DNA of 47,260 bases from contig CANQBW010000007.1 of NCBI GenBank assembly GCA_947589565.1, positions 1 to 47,260 of the forward strand. Reading direction: 5' to 3'. The stretch comes from an uncultured Clostridia bacterium (GTDB lineage Bacteria; Bacillota; Clostridia; Christensenellales; Borkfalkiaceae). The notes beneath the pieces are model-generated. The model worked only from the letters and a program-made list of their open reading frames with translations, had not been told where the DNA came from and did no database searches. A program made the position numbers and the translations under genes. Shown here in pieces: positions 40,949 through 47,260 of this stretch (the first letter of the stretch is position 1; each line of letters opens with the position of its first letter).

Positions 40949-43330
40949 TCACGATGAAAAAGTGGTGAAATTTTCCTCTTCGATGACGCCGAGGTCCTTG
41001 AGCGCCCGCGTAAAGGCGATGTATTTTTCATGGACGGTCATATTTTTCGAATAGACCGCGACCGCGGAAAATTCGAGCCCCTTGCTCTCATAGACGGTGA
41101 GGACGTTGATCTTGCTCTTGCTGAGCTTTCCCGTCTGCGAGAGAAGGGAGTATCCCCTCTTTTTGAAGAGGGGGAGAAATTCCTCTCTCACGATCACCGC
41201 CTTGCGCCCCTGCTTGTCTCGGAAAAAGGCGTTCAGACCCCGCATTCCGAAGGTGCGCACCTCCCCGCCGTGGAGCCCGACGGGCGACATCTCGACCTTT
41301 GTGCAGGCGGAGACGTATTCGACAATTTCGTTTGTGTTCCGATAGTTGCGGTTGAGCTCGTAGCGGCAGCCGAAACTTTGATCCCACTCCTTGATCCCGC
41401 GGAAGGGGGTGATATTTTGACCCAGATCGCCGAAGACGTTGAAGGCGGCGTCCGGATTCATCTTTCTTAGAAGCGCGTACTCGCTTCGGCTCAGGTCCTG
41501 CCCCTCGTCCACGAAGACGAGCCCGAATTTGGGGGAGAGGCTCTTTCCCGCCGCCGTCAGAATGGAGCAGAGGGCGTACCCGTCCGAGGGATAGACCCCC
41601 TTCATGCCGTACTTTTGCTTGATTCTCTTTACCGTCCGTCGGTAGAGCCAGCGGCAGATGTCGCGGGAGTCCTCGTTCTTTCCCGCCTCCGCGGAGGCGG
41701 AGTCCGACTTGATGACAGCAAAGAAATCGCAGAAAAGTCCGACCCCATCCTGCATATTTCGTAAAATTTCGGAGATATTCTTCGCCTCGGAAAGAAGTTC
41801 CCTTCTTCGCTCGATGCGGTCCTGATAGGTGAGAATTTCCTCTCCCGCGCGCATTCGGCGGAAGCGGAGAAGGTCCTCGATCTCCTTTTCGACCGTCCCC
41901 ATAAAGTCCATTAGATCCTTTTCGGCATGGGAGAAGATCTCCTCCGCATGGAAGTAAATTTCTTTGGCGCACTTATAAAATTGCCCGTATTGGCGGAAAA
42001 AGTAGTCGGGCGTCCGCGCCTTCTCTTTGAGAAGAAAGCGCAGGAAGTCCTCCACCTGCACGAACGCGCTCATGAGGGTGCGGAATGGCTTGGTGAAATA
42101 GAACCCACCCTCCGCGTTTTCCTTCATTTCGCCCAAAATGCTCCTCCGAATGCGAAGAGAGGCGTTCTTGATCTTGACGTAATGCTCCTGCCTCTTCTCG
42201 CAGTCCCGCAAAATTTCCTCGGCGACCGAGAGGCACTCCTCGCTCGTAAAGAGTCCGCTCACCTCTTCGTAGAGCTCCCCAATCTCCTTGGAAAGGTCTT
42301 CGTAGAAGCCGTCCGAATAGAGGTAGGCGAGATATTCCTCCTCTTCCCGCTCGCCCGTGAGCTTTTCGGCAAGCAGGATCCCCTCCCCTTCGAGGGCGCG
42401 AAAATAGTAGTCTGTGAGGGTGGTCGTTCTCACCTTCTGTAGTTCGAGGACCTGCGAGAGTTCGTCGATAAAGGCGTTGAAAGTCTTCGATGGGGTGATG
42501 ACGAGCACATCGTGCGGGCTCAATTTTTCGTTGTTGTAGAGAAGATAGCTCAAGCGGTGCAAAAGGATCATCGTCTTCCCGCTGCCCGCGCAGCCCTGCA
42601 AAACAAAACTCTCCCGCTCGGGGCGGGTGACGATCTCGAACTGCTTCTCCTGAATGGTGCGGATGATGTCGCGGACGGAGTAGTCCTCTTTGCGCTCGTT
42701 GAGAATGTTTCTCAGGTACGGATCGAAGAGAATTTCCTCATCCCGTCCCGCAATTTCCTCTGGGGACAGCTCCCCCCGCACGGAGAGGTATTCGTTGCGA
42801 AAATCACACAGTTTTCCGTTTTTGACGCTCAGCGCCCGCCGCAGAACCGTCTTATAGTGATAGTCGTTGATTTGAAATTCCACGCGGCTCTTCTGGTAGT
42901 AGCGGACGGCGAGCGGCGCACGCCAATCCACGATCTCAAGGTTGACGTCCCCCTTCTTCCCGATGTAATAGGAATTGTAACCCTCGCGGTCGTCGACGAC
43001 GTCCATCCGCGCGAAATAGGGCTCCGTAAAGAAACATTTGTAGGAATTGAGCTTGCTTTCGAGCGTAGAGAGCTCCGCCTTGAGACGGAGGGTCTCCTGA
43101 TAGTCCTCCGCCGAAAAGCTCTCCCCCGCTCCGAGCGAGAGAATTTGCTCCTTCAATTCGTTGATCTTTTTTTGATAGCGGGCGATGTAGAACCTTCGGA
43201 GCATGACCAAAACAGAGGAAAGATGATATTCCTCGTAATTCTTTTGCGCGTCAACATCCAACAGGGACAAATACCATGTCTTGTCGGCTTCTCTATGAGG
43301 TGAAAGCTCTTCTTTAAAGTCTCTGTCCAT
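40949..43330 (-). CDS. helD: UvrD/Rep-like helicase, RNA polymerase recycling factor HelD type
   Basis: A 793-residue protein. The N-terminal coiled-coil arm (about 1-100) ends with a segment including YFARMDVVDDREG and YYIGKKGD, typical of HelD. Superfamily-1 motifs follow: Walker A FVLQGCAGSGKTMILLHR (about residue 245), motif II FVDEGQDLSRSEYALL, and C-terminal VYESKGLEFSAVAVY and YIAFTRAL. HelD removes stalled RNA polymerase from DNA using ATP. AGGAAGGAG lies 15 nt before ATG 43330, a long spacing. It is transcribed alone. The repeat-filled upstream region holds a C hairpin at 43413. Confidence 0.88.
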   Translation of the reverse strand: MDRDFKEELSPHREADKTWYLSLLDVDAQKNYEEYHLSSVLVMLRRFYIARYQKKINELKEQILSLGAGESFSAEDYQETLRLKAELSTLESKLNSYKCFFTEPYFARMDVVDDREGYNSYYIGKKGDVNLEIVDWRAPLAVRYYQKSRVEFQINDYHYKTVLRRALSVKNGKLCDFRNEYLSVRGELSPEEIAGRDEEILFDPYLRNILNERKEDYSVRDIIRTIQEKQFEIVTRPERESFVLQGCAGSGKTMILLHRLSYLLYNNEKLSPHDVLVITPSKTFNAFIDELSQVLELQKVRTTTLTDYYFRALEGEGILLAEKLTGEREEEEYLAYLYSDGFYEDLSKEIGELYEEVSGLFTSEECLSVAEEILRDCEKRQEHYVKIKNASLRIRRSILGEMKENAEGGFYFTKPFRTLMSAFVQVEDFLRFLLKEKARTPDYFFRQYGQFYKCAKEIYFHAEEIFSHAEKDLMDFMGTVEKEIEDLLRFRRMRAGEEILTYQDRIERRRELLSEAKNISEILRNMQDGVGLFCDFFAVIKSDSASAEAGKNEDSRDICRWLYRRTVKRIKQKYGMKGVYPSDGYALCSILTAAGKSLSPKFGLVFVDEGQDLSRSEYALLRKMNPDAAFNVFGDLGQNITPFRGIKEWDQSFGCRYELNRNYRNTNEIVEYVSACTKVEMSPVGLHGGEVRTFGMRGLNAFFRDKQGRKAVIVREEFLPLFKKRGYSLLSQTGKLSKSKINVLTVYESKGLEFSAVAVYSKNMTVHEKYIAFTRALKDLGVIEEENFTTFSS

Positions 43331-43731
43331 AGCGGCGCGGTAAAACTCCTTCCTTACATCTTATCCCTTATCATACCACGTTTTGCAGAAAAAAGAAAAT
43401 AAAATTTTTATGTTTCGGCAAAAATCTTGCTACGCAATATTTTTGTCGAGGAAATGCGCTTGTTTGCCTTCACTTACCCCGTCCTCACGGTCGCTTTGTT
43501 CGACACTAAGCGTGCGGTGGCTCGCAAACAGGGTGCGCTGCCGCAAAAGCGTGGTTTTGCTCCGCGCAGTAAAATTTAAAATTTCCTCTGTCATCCTGAG
43601 CGGAGTGGCGTAGCCACGGAGTCGAATGGATCCACCCGGGCGATAGACAAACCCATATTACGTCCCGTCGATTACTTAGGGGATTCATTCGACTCCGTGA
43701 CGCTTCGCGTCACTTCGCTCAGAATGACACC
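43331..43731. repeat. Repeat-filled spacer between helD and arsR
   Basis: A C-type hairpin at 43413-43457 has its TTTCG end toward helD. The GTGGCTCGCAAACAGGGTGC piece (43517-43536) recurs in other spacers, and two B-type palindromes lie at about 43588-43650 and 43675-43730, the last touching the arsR stop codon. No gene is visible. Confidence 0.6.
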
Positions 43732-43986
43732 TCACTTCAAGAATAAATTGAGTTCCTCGATGAGTTCCTCGAAGACGGGGGTATTCAGAGAATAGATGAT
43801 CGTCTGGGCGCGGCGCTTGACGCGCACGAGCCCGCCGAGCTTGAGAAGGCTCAGATGGTGCGAGACCGTGGACGGCGACAGTGAAAACTGGTCGGCGATC
43901 TCCCCCGCCGTATGGGGACGGCTCTTGAGAAGTTCCAAAATCTCCCGCCGCGTCGGATCGGACAGCGCATTCCAAGCCTCGTTCAT
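43732..43986 (-). CDS. ArsR-family regulator (SdpR-like, no metal site)
   Basis: An 84-residue winged-helix protein: ALSDPTRREILELLKSRPHT, AGEIADQFSLSPSTVSHHLS, LLKLGGLVRVKRRAQTIIYS. It has no CxC metal site, like SdpR/PagR-type members. GGGAGAT precedes ATG 43986. An 8-6-8 inverted repeat just downstream of its promoter -10 is the likely autorepression site. The divergent nitroreductase gene shares the region and could be a target. Confidence 0.88.
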   Translation of the reverse strand: MNEAWNALSDPTRREILELLKSRPHTAGEIADQFSLSPSTVSHHLSLLKLGGLVRVKRRAQTIIYSLNTPVFEELIEELNLFLK

Positions 43987-43998
43987 CTTTATCTCCCG

Positions 43999-44020
43999 TA
44001 TTTCGAAATGTATCGAAATA
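43999..44020 (-). promoter_or_regulatory. Probable ArsR operator
   Basis: Exact inverted repeat TATTTCGA-AATGTA-TCGAAATA between the arsR -10 and its ribosome site. Confidence 0.65.
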
Positions 44021-44021
44021 T

Positions 44022-44050
44022 ACTATATCATTTTTCCCCTTCCCAGTCAA
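44022..44050 (-). promoter_or_regulatory. Promoter of arsR
   Basis: On the minus strand TTGACT (44050-44045), 17-bp spacer and TATAGT (44027-44022). Confidence 0.65.
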
Positions 44051-44098
44051 GTGTATTTTCGAAAAAGGTCAAAATAAACCCAAAGAAAATTCTCGGGC

Positions 44099-44127
44099 TT
44101 GCAAAATGGGAAAAACTGTGTTATAAT
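44099..44127 (+). promoter_or_regulatory. Promoter of the nitroreductase gene
   Basis: TTGCAA (44099-44104), 17-bp spacer and TATAAT (44122-44127), followed by AAGGAGG before ATG 44148. Confidence 0.75.
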
Positions 44128-44147
44128 CAAAGTTAAGGAGGCAAAAA

Positions 44148-44663
44148 ATGGATGCTATTACATGTTTGAAGGGGCGCAGGAGCGTCCGGGAATTTCAGGA
44201 AAGACAGGTCGATGAGGAGGCGTTGAAGACCATCCTCGAGGCAGGCACCTATGCGCCGACGGGAATGGGAATGCAGTCGCCGATCATGGTCGTCGTGCAG
44301 GACAGGGAGACCATCAAAAAGCTCTCCAAGATGAACGCCGACGTCATGGGCGTCGAGACGGACCCCTTCTACGGGGCGCCGACGGTCGTCGTCGTGCTCG
44401 CAGACGCGTCGAGGCCCACCCATCTTGAGGACGGAAGTCTCGTCATGGGGAATCTCATGAACGCCGCCTTTGCGGTCGGCGTGGACTCCTGCTGGATCCA
44501 CCGCGCAAAGGAAGTCTTTTCAAGTGTTGAGGGCAAGGAACTTCTCAAAAAATGGGGAATCAAGGGAAACTATGTCGGGATCGGACACTGCATTCTCGGC
44601 TACCGCAAGGGGGAACTCCCCTCTCCCCGCCCGAGAAAGGAAAATTACATCTATCGGGTCTGA
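44148..44663 (+). CDS. Nitroreductase-family FMN protein
   Basis: A 171-residue compact member. The N-terminal FMN-phosphate motif is LKGRRSVREFQ, then AGTYAPTGMGMQSPIMVVVQ, a central GNLMNAAFAVGVDSCWIHRA and C-terminal GIGHCILGYRKGELPSPRPR. Such proteins reduce nitro groups, quinones or flavins with NAD(P)H as homodimers; the physiological substrate is unknown. The stop lies 13 nt inside the 3' end of the convergent ABC permease gene. It is divergent from arsR. Confidence 0.88.
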   Translation: MDAITCLKGRRSVREFQERQVDEEALKTILEAGTYAPTGMGMQSPIMVVVQDRETIKKLSKMNADVMGVETDPFYGAPTVVVVLADASRPTHLEDGSLVMGNLMNAAFAVGVDSCWIHRAKEVFSSVEGKELLKKWGIKGNYVGIGHCILGYRKGELPSPRPRKENYIYRV

Positions 44664-45568
44664 ACATTTCCTTTTTTTCGAAACTTAACAGTGCAGAGCA
44701 GCACATAAATCCCCACGAGGAGAAAAATGGAGCAGAGAAGGACGAGGTAACTCGCCCAAGCGGGCACGGCGGTGCCGAAAAAGGAGAGGTTGCAGTCGAA
44801 GCCCTCCTTCATGCCTGCGATAAGTTCCGAAGGGACGCCGCTGTCTGCGGCGGATTCGATCGCCGCTCCCATCAGATGTTCATGCAAGAGTCCCGTGCCG
44901 TACGTTCCGGGAAGGAACATCAGCGCATTCCGAAGCCACGCCGTCAGATTGCCGAGCGGCATATATGCGCCGCAGAGGAATCCGTAGGCAGCGGAGACGG
45001 TCGTCTCCACCGCCGCGATCCCGCCCTGCGAATGCAGAAAGTGACAGACGATCGAGGAGAGCGAGGTTCCGAAAAGAACAAGGAGCAGCGTATCGAGAAT
45101 GCACAAAAGGACATCTGCAAAGGTGAGATGCCAGCCCGCGATCGCGATATAGACAAATCCCCCCGCGATCGCGACCAGGCAGATGAGAGATGTCACGAGA
45201 AAGGTCGAGACAAAATAGGAGACGGACACGATCGCCCGCGGCACGGGCGACACAAAGATGTCCTTTGCCTGTCCGTCCGCCTTGTCCTGCACCATGACGA
45301 CGTTTGCGGAGAAGGCGATCGTCACAGCCGAGACCGCAAGGAGCGAAGAGATCAGCCAACCCGCTGCGACGCCCTCGATAAAGCCGTCCGAGACAAGTGC
45401 CGAAAACGCCCCGAGCACCGAGCGAATGCTGTCGCGGTAGACGTTCCCCAAAAAGGCGATGAACAAAAAGAGCAGAATGAGCGGCGCGATCAACGAGGGC
45501 AAAAAGACGCCCTTGTCCTTGAAATACAGTTTACAATGCCTTGAAACGAGCGAAAACAGCGTTTTCAT
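44651..45568 (-). CDS. ABC-2 type permease (DrrB-like)
   Basis: A 305-residue protein with six helices. The N-terminus LYFKDKGVFLPSLIAPLILL and the middle VMVQDKADGQAKDIFVSPVP, where ABC-2 permeases carry the coupling helix, are typical, as is AAYGFLCGAYMPLGNLTAWL. With the ATPase upstream it forms an exporter for drugs, lipids or other hydrophobic compounds. Start ATG 45568 overlaps the ATPase stop by 4 nt. Its 3' end overlaps the nitroreductase gene tail to tail. Confidence 0.9.
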   Translation of the reverse strand: MKTLFSLVSRHCKLYFKDKGVFLPSLIAPLILLFLFIAFLGNVYRDSIRSVLGAFSALVSDGFIEGVAAGWLISSLLAVSAVTIAFSANVVMVQDKADGQAKDIFVSPVPRAIVSVSYFVSTFLVTSLICLVAIAGGFVYIAIAGWHLTFADVLLCILDTLLLVLFGTSLSSIVCHFLHSQGGIAAVETTVSAAYGFLCGAYMPLGNLTAWLRNALMFLPGTYGTGLLHEHLMGAAIESAADSGVPSELIAGMKEGFDCNLSFFGTAVPAWASYLVLLCSIFLLVGIYVLLCTVKFRKKGNVQTR

Positions 45569-46470
45569 AGACTTCCCTCCGGTTTTTTGCCCGTGACGTT
45601 CAAAAAGACGTCATCCATCTTGCCCTTTGTGATCTCATAGTCCGAAAAAAGTTCGGGATGTGCGAGAATGAGCTCCGTCGCAGCGGCGGTGTTCTTGACC
45701 TCGATGCGAAGCGCCTCTCCGACCCGTTCGAAGGGAATTTTCAGGAGTTTTACCCGCTCTTCGTCGGCATGATAGAGGGTGATAAAGTCCCCCGTGTATG
45801 TATTTTTGAGCTCCAACGGCGTGGCGTTCGCCAAGATTTTCCCGCCGTCGAGAATGACGACATGGTCGGCGTCCGCCGCTTCCTCCATGTAATGGGTGGT
45901 GAGAAAAATCGTCGTGCCGCGCACTTTTCGGATCCCATCCAAGATTTCCCAGACGTTTTTCCGCGTCTGCGGGTCGAGTCCCGTCGTCGGTTCGTCCAAA
46001 ATGAGAAGCTCGGGATCATGGACGAGGGCGCGGGCGATGTCCGCTCTTCTCCTCTGTCCGCCCGACAGCTTTCCGACGGGACGGCGCAAAATGTCCTCAA
46101 GTTCCAAAAGCGCGGTGAGCTCTTTCAGTTTCTTTTGAAATTTCTCCCCTGTGATCCCATAGAGAGAGGCGCGGTTTCTGAGATTCTCCTCTACGGAAAG
46201 GGGACGGTCGAGCGCACTCGCCTGGAAGACGACGCCGATCTTTCGGCGAATCTCGGCGGGACATTCGTCCACGTCCTTCCCCGCCACAAGCACCTTTCCG
46301 CTCGTCCGGGGAAGATCGCCGCAGAGAATGGAGATGGTCGTGCTCTTGCCCGCGCCGTTCACCCCCAAAAAGGCGAAGAACTCCCCCTTTTCAACGGAAA
46401 AACTCACCCCATCCACCGCTTTTACCTGTCCGTAGTACTTGATTAAGTTTTCAATTTCGATCATTTTCAT
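45565..46470 (-). CDS. ABC transporter ATPase (DrrA-like)
   Basis: A 301-residue protein: Walker A GVNGAGKSTT, FQASALDRPLSVEENLRNRA, signature KLSGGQRRRADIARALV, Walker B LLILDEPTTGLDPQTRKNVW, switch THYMEEA, and a C-terminal DrrA-type domain. ATG 46470 is used because GAGGG precedes it; the longer open frame runs into the tetR gene. It is second in the operon tetR-ATPase-permease, 10 nt after the tetR stop. Confidence 0.92.
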   Translation of the reverse strand: MKMIEIENLIKYYGQVKAVDGVSFSVEKGEFFAFLGVNGAGKSTTISILCGDLPRTSGKVLVAGKDVDECPAEIRRKIGVVFQASALDRPLSVEENLRNRASLYGITGEKFQKKLKELTALLELEDILRRPVGKLSGGQRRRADIARALVHDPELLILDEPTTGLDPQTRKNVWEILDGIRKVRGTTIFLTTHYMEEAADADHVVILDGGKILANATPLELKNTYTGDFITLYHADEERVKLLKIPFERVGEALRIEVKNTAAATELILAHPELFSDYEITKGKMDDVFLNVTGKKPEGSL

Positions 46471-46480
46471 AAAGTTACCC

Positions 46481-47041
46481 TCATCCCAACCGCGGTCGGT
46501 TGGGGAAATAATAGTCATACAATCCATAAAATTCCCGCTTGAGACATTCGGAAATTTCCTCATCGCTTAAATGAAGGTTTCCGAGATTGATGAGCACCGC
46601 GAGTCCGTAAGAATACACCGCCATGTCGCCGTGAAAGGCGCTCGCCTCCGATTCCGTCATGTGATAGAGGGTCATCATCTCGGAGAGAATGTCATCCAAA
46701 AATGGGTCTTTGAGTTCCCCTCGTCCGCTTCTCATGAAGAGGTAGGAAAAGAGCCCACGCTCCTCATGCGCAAACTTGACAAACCCCATTCCGAAACATT
46801 CGTAGCGGCTTCGCCCCGCCTTTGCGAGAAATTCCTCGATATAATCGCGGTAGCGAGTTTTCGCCTCCTCCAAGAGAGTCTCTTTCAGCTCCTCCATGTT
46901 TTGAAATTGCGAATAGACGGGCTGCGTCGAACAGCCGAGCTCCTCCGCGATCGCACGGACGTTGAGTTTATTCCCCTTTCGCACAACTTCCGCGGCCGCT
47001 CTCAGAATCGCCGCTTTGGTCATCTGAACCTTTTTCCCCAT
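46481..47041 (-). CDS. TetR-family repressor of the exporter operon
   Basis: A 186-residue protein with an N-terminal TetR helix-turn-helix (AAAEVVRKGNKLNVRAIAEE, LGCSTQPVYSQFQNMEELK) and an all-helical ligand domain (TetR_C_33-like in appearance). GGAG precedes ATG 47041. It is first in the operon with the DrrAB-like exporter. Two palindromes overlapping its own promoter suggest it represses itself and the pump until a substrate binds. Confidence 0.88.
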   Translation of the reverse strand: MGKKVQMTKAAILRAAAEVVRKGNKLNVRAIAEELGCSTQPVYSQFQNMEELKETLLEEAKTRYRDYIEEFLAKAGRSRYECFGMGFVKFAHEERGLFSYLFMRSGRGELKDPFLDDILSEMMTLYHMTESEASAFHGDMAVYSYGLAVLINLGNLHLSDEEISECLKREFYGLYDYYFPNRPRLG

Positions 47042-47053
47042 GCACGCTCCATG

Positions 47054-47082
47054 TATAACAATTGTTATATAACATATGTTAT
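47054..47082 (-). promoter_or_regulatory. Twin palindromic operators of the TetR regulator
   Basis: TATAACAATTGTTATA (47054-47069) and ATAACATATGTTAT (47069-47082) are both perfect palindromes built from the half-site ATAACA. They overlap the -10 region of the tetR promoter. Confidence 0.7.
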
Positions 47083-47104
47083 CATAAATTTATTTGTTTG
47101 TCAA
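47076..47104 (-). promoter_or_regulatory. Promoter of the tetR-exporter operon
   Basis: On the minus strand TTGACA (47104-47099), 17-bp spacer and TAACAT (47081-47076). Confidence 0.6.
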
Positions 47105-47146
47105 CAAATTTTCATGCCATTTTGAAAAATTTTTTACGGTTAAAGT

Positions 47147-47171
47147 GCGCCGCCCACTTTGTGGGCGGCGC
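47147..47171. repeat. GC-rich palindrome
   Basis: GCGCCGCCCAC (47147-47157), TTT, GTGGGCGGCGC (47161-47171). Related stems GCGCCG...CGGCGC occur at 4923, 11766, 12014 and 27001 with changed but still paired inner bases. Confidence 0.65.
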
Positions 47172-47248
47172 ATTCATGATTAAGGTGAATTATACTATCA
47201 AGTGCAACAGGAGAGGCAAAAAAAAGTAGTTCAAACGGAAGTCTGTGT

Positions 47249-47260
47249 TATAATTAAAGT
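47249..47260 (+). promoter_or_regulatory. Probable promoter -10 at the window edge
   Basis: TATAAT at 47249-47254, in a context (CTGTGTTATAAT, then AAAGT) nearly identical to the nitroreductase promoter at 44116-44132. No good -35 is seen at 16-18 bp. The gene it serves lies outside the window. Confidence 0.4.

Noticed and set aside
1-47260. CRISPR array, prophage or restriction-modification locus
   Set aside because: No regularly spaced identical direct repeats, phage structural genes or methylase/nuclease pairs were seen. The repeats present are dispersed, variable and palindromic.

Overview
The window is chromosomal DNA of a spore-forming, Gram-positive, Clostridia-like bacterium. A yunB-type sporulation gene, an ecfA1-ecfA2-ecfT-truA operon, a bacterial RNase P RNA, strong AGGAGG ribosome sites and sigma-A promoters with 17-bp spacers support this. 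The genus is not determinable by eye; the moderate-to-high GC content and very repeat-rich spacers suggest an uncultured gut Clostridia lineage (inference).
Layout. 1-5.1 kb: start of tyrS (minus), a WYL regulator, an isolated MurG-like glycosyltransferase, yunB and a small amidase-domain protein. 5.1-10.7 kb: a 1000-residue ABC exporter (ATPase fused to an FtsX permease) transcribed back-to-back with an operon encoding an ECF-like sigma factor, a single-pass candidate anti-sigma protein and a 63-residue secreted peptide. 10.8-12.4 kb: a Phd/ParE toxin-antitoxin locus whose toxin gene is broken by a nonsense codon and by a 280-bp inverted-repeat element in a TA target. 12.5-20.8 kb: a second ABC-FtsX fusion, an RlmL-type RNA methyltransferase, a CNNM/CBS membrane protein, and a fucO-like dehydrogenase with a thioredoxin-reductase-like protein. 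21.3-26.8 kb: a polyamine uptake operon (cupin-XRE regulator, potA-potB-potC-potD). 27.4-31.6 kb: rnpB, two membrane proteins, two decayed genes, and tRNA-Ser with a duplicated 3' end. 31.6-43.3 kb: two uncharacterised genes, the ecfA1-ecfA2-ecfT-truA-(membrane protein)-mnmE-lysR-rbsK run, and helD. 43.7-47.1 kb: arsR, a nitroreductase, and a TetR-controlled DrrAB-like exporter.
The most unusual content is non-coding. Spacers are mosaics of several repeat families. (A) Six copies of a ~110-150 bp element with four consecutive hairpins whose stems vary by compensatory changes. (B) A widespread imperfect palindrome with a central slot holding different GC-rich palindromes. (C) Twelve copies of a ~45-bp hairpin whose TTTCG end always faces a gene; six sit within 7 nt of a stop codon and three blocks are cleanly bounded by inverted pairs. 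The sigma/anti-sigma/peptide operon is the best protein-level candidate for an undescribed system. All functional statements are by eye from sequence; no database search was run.
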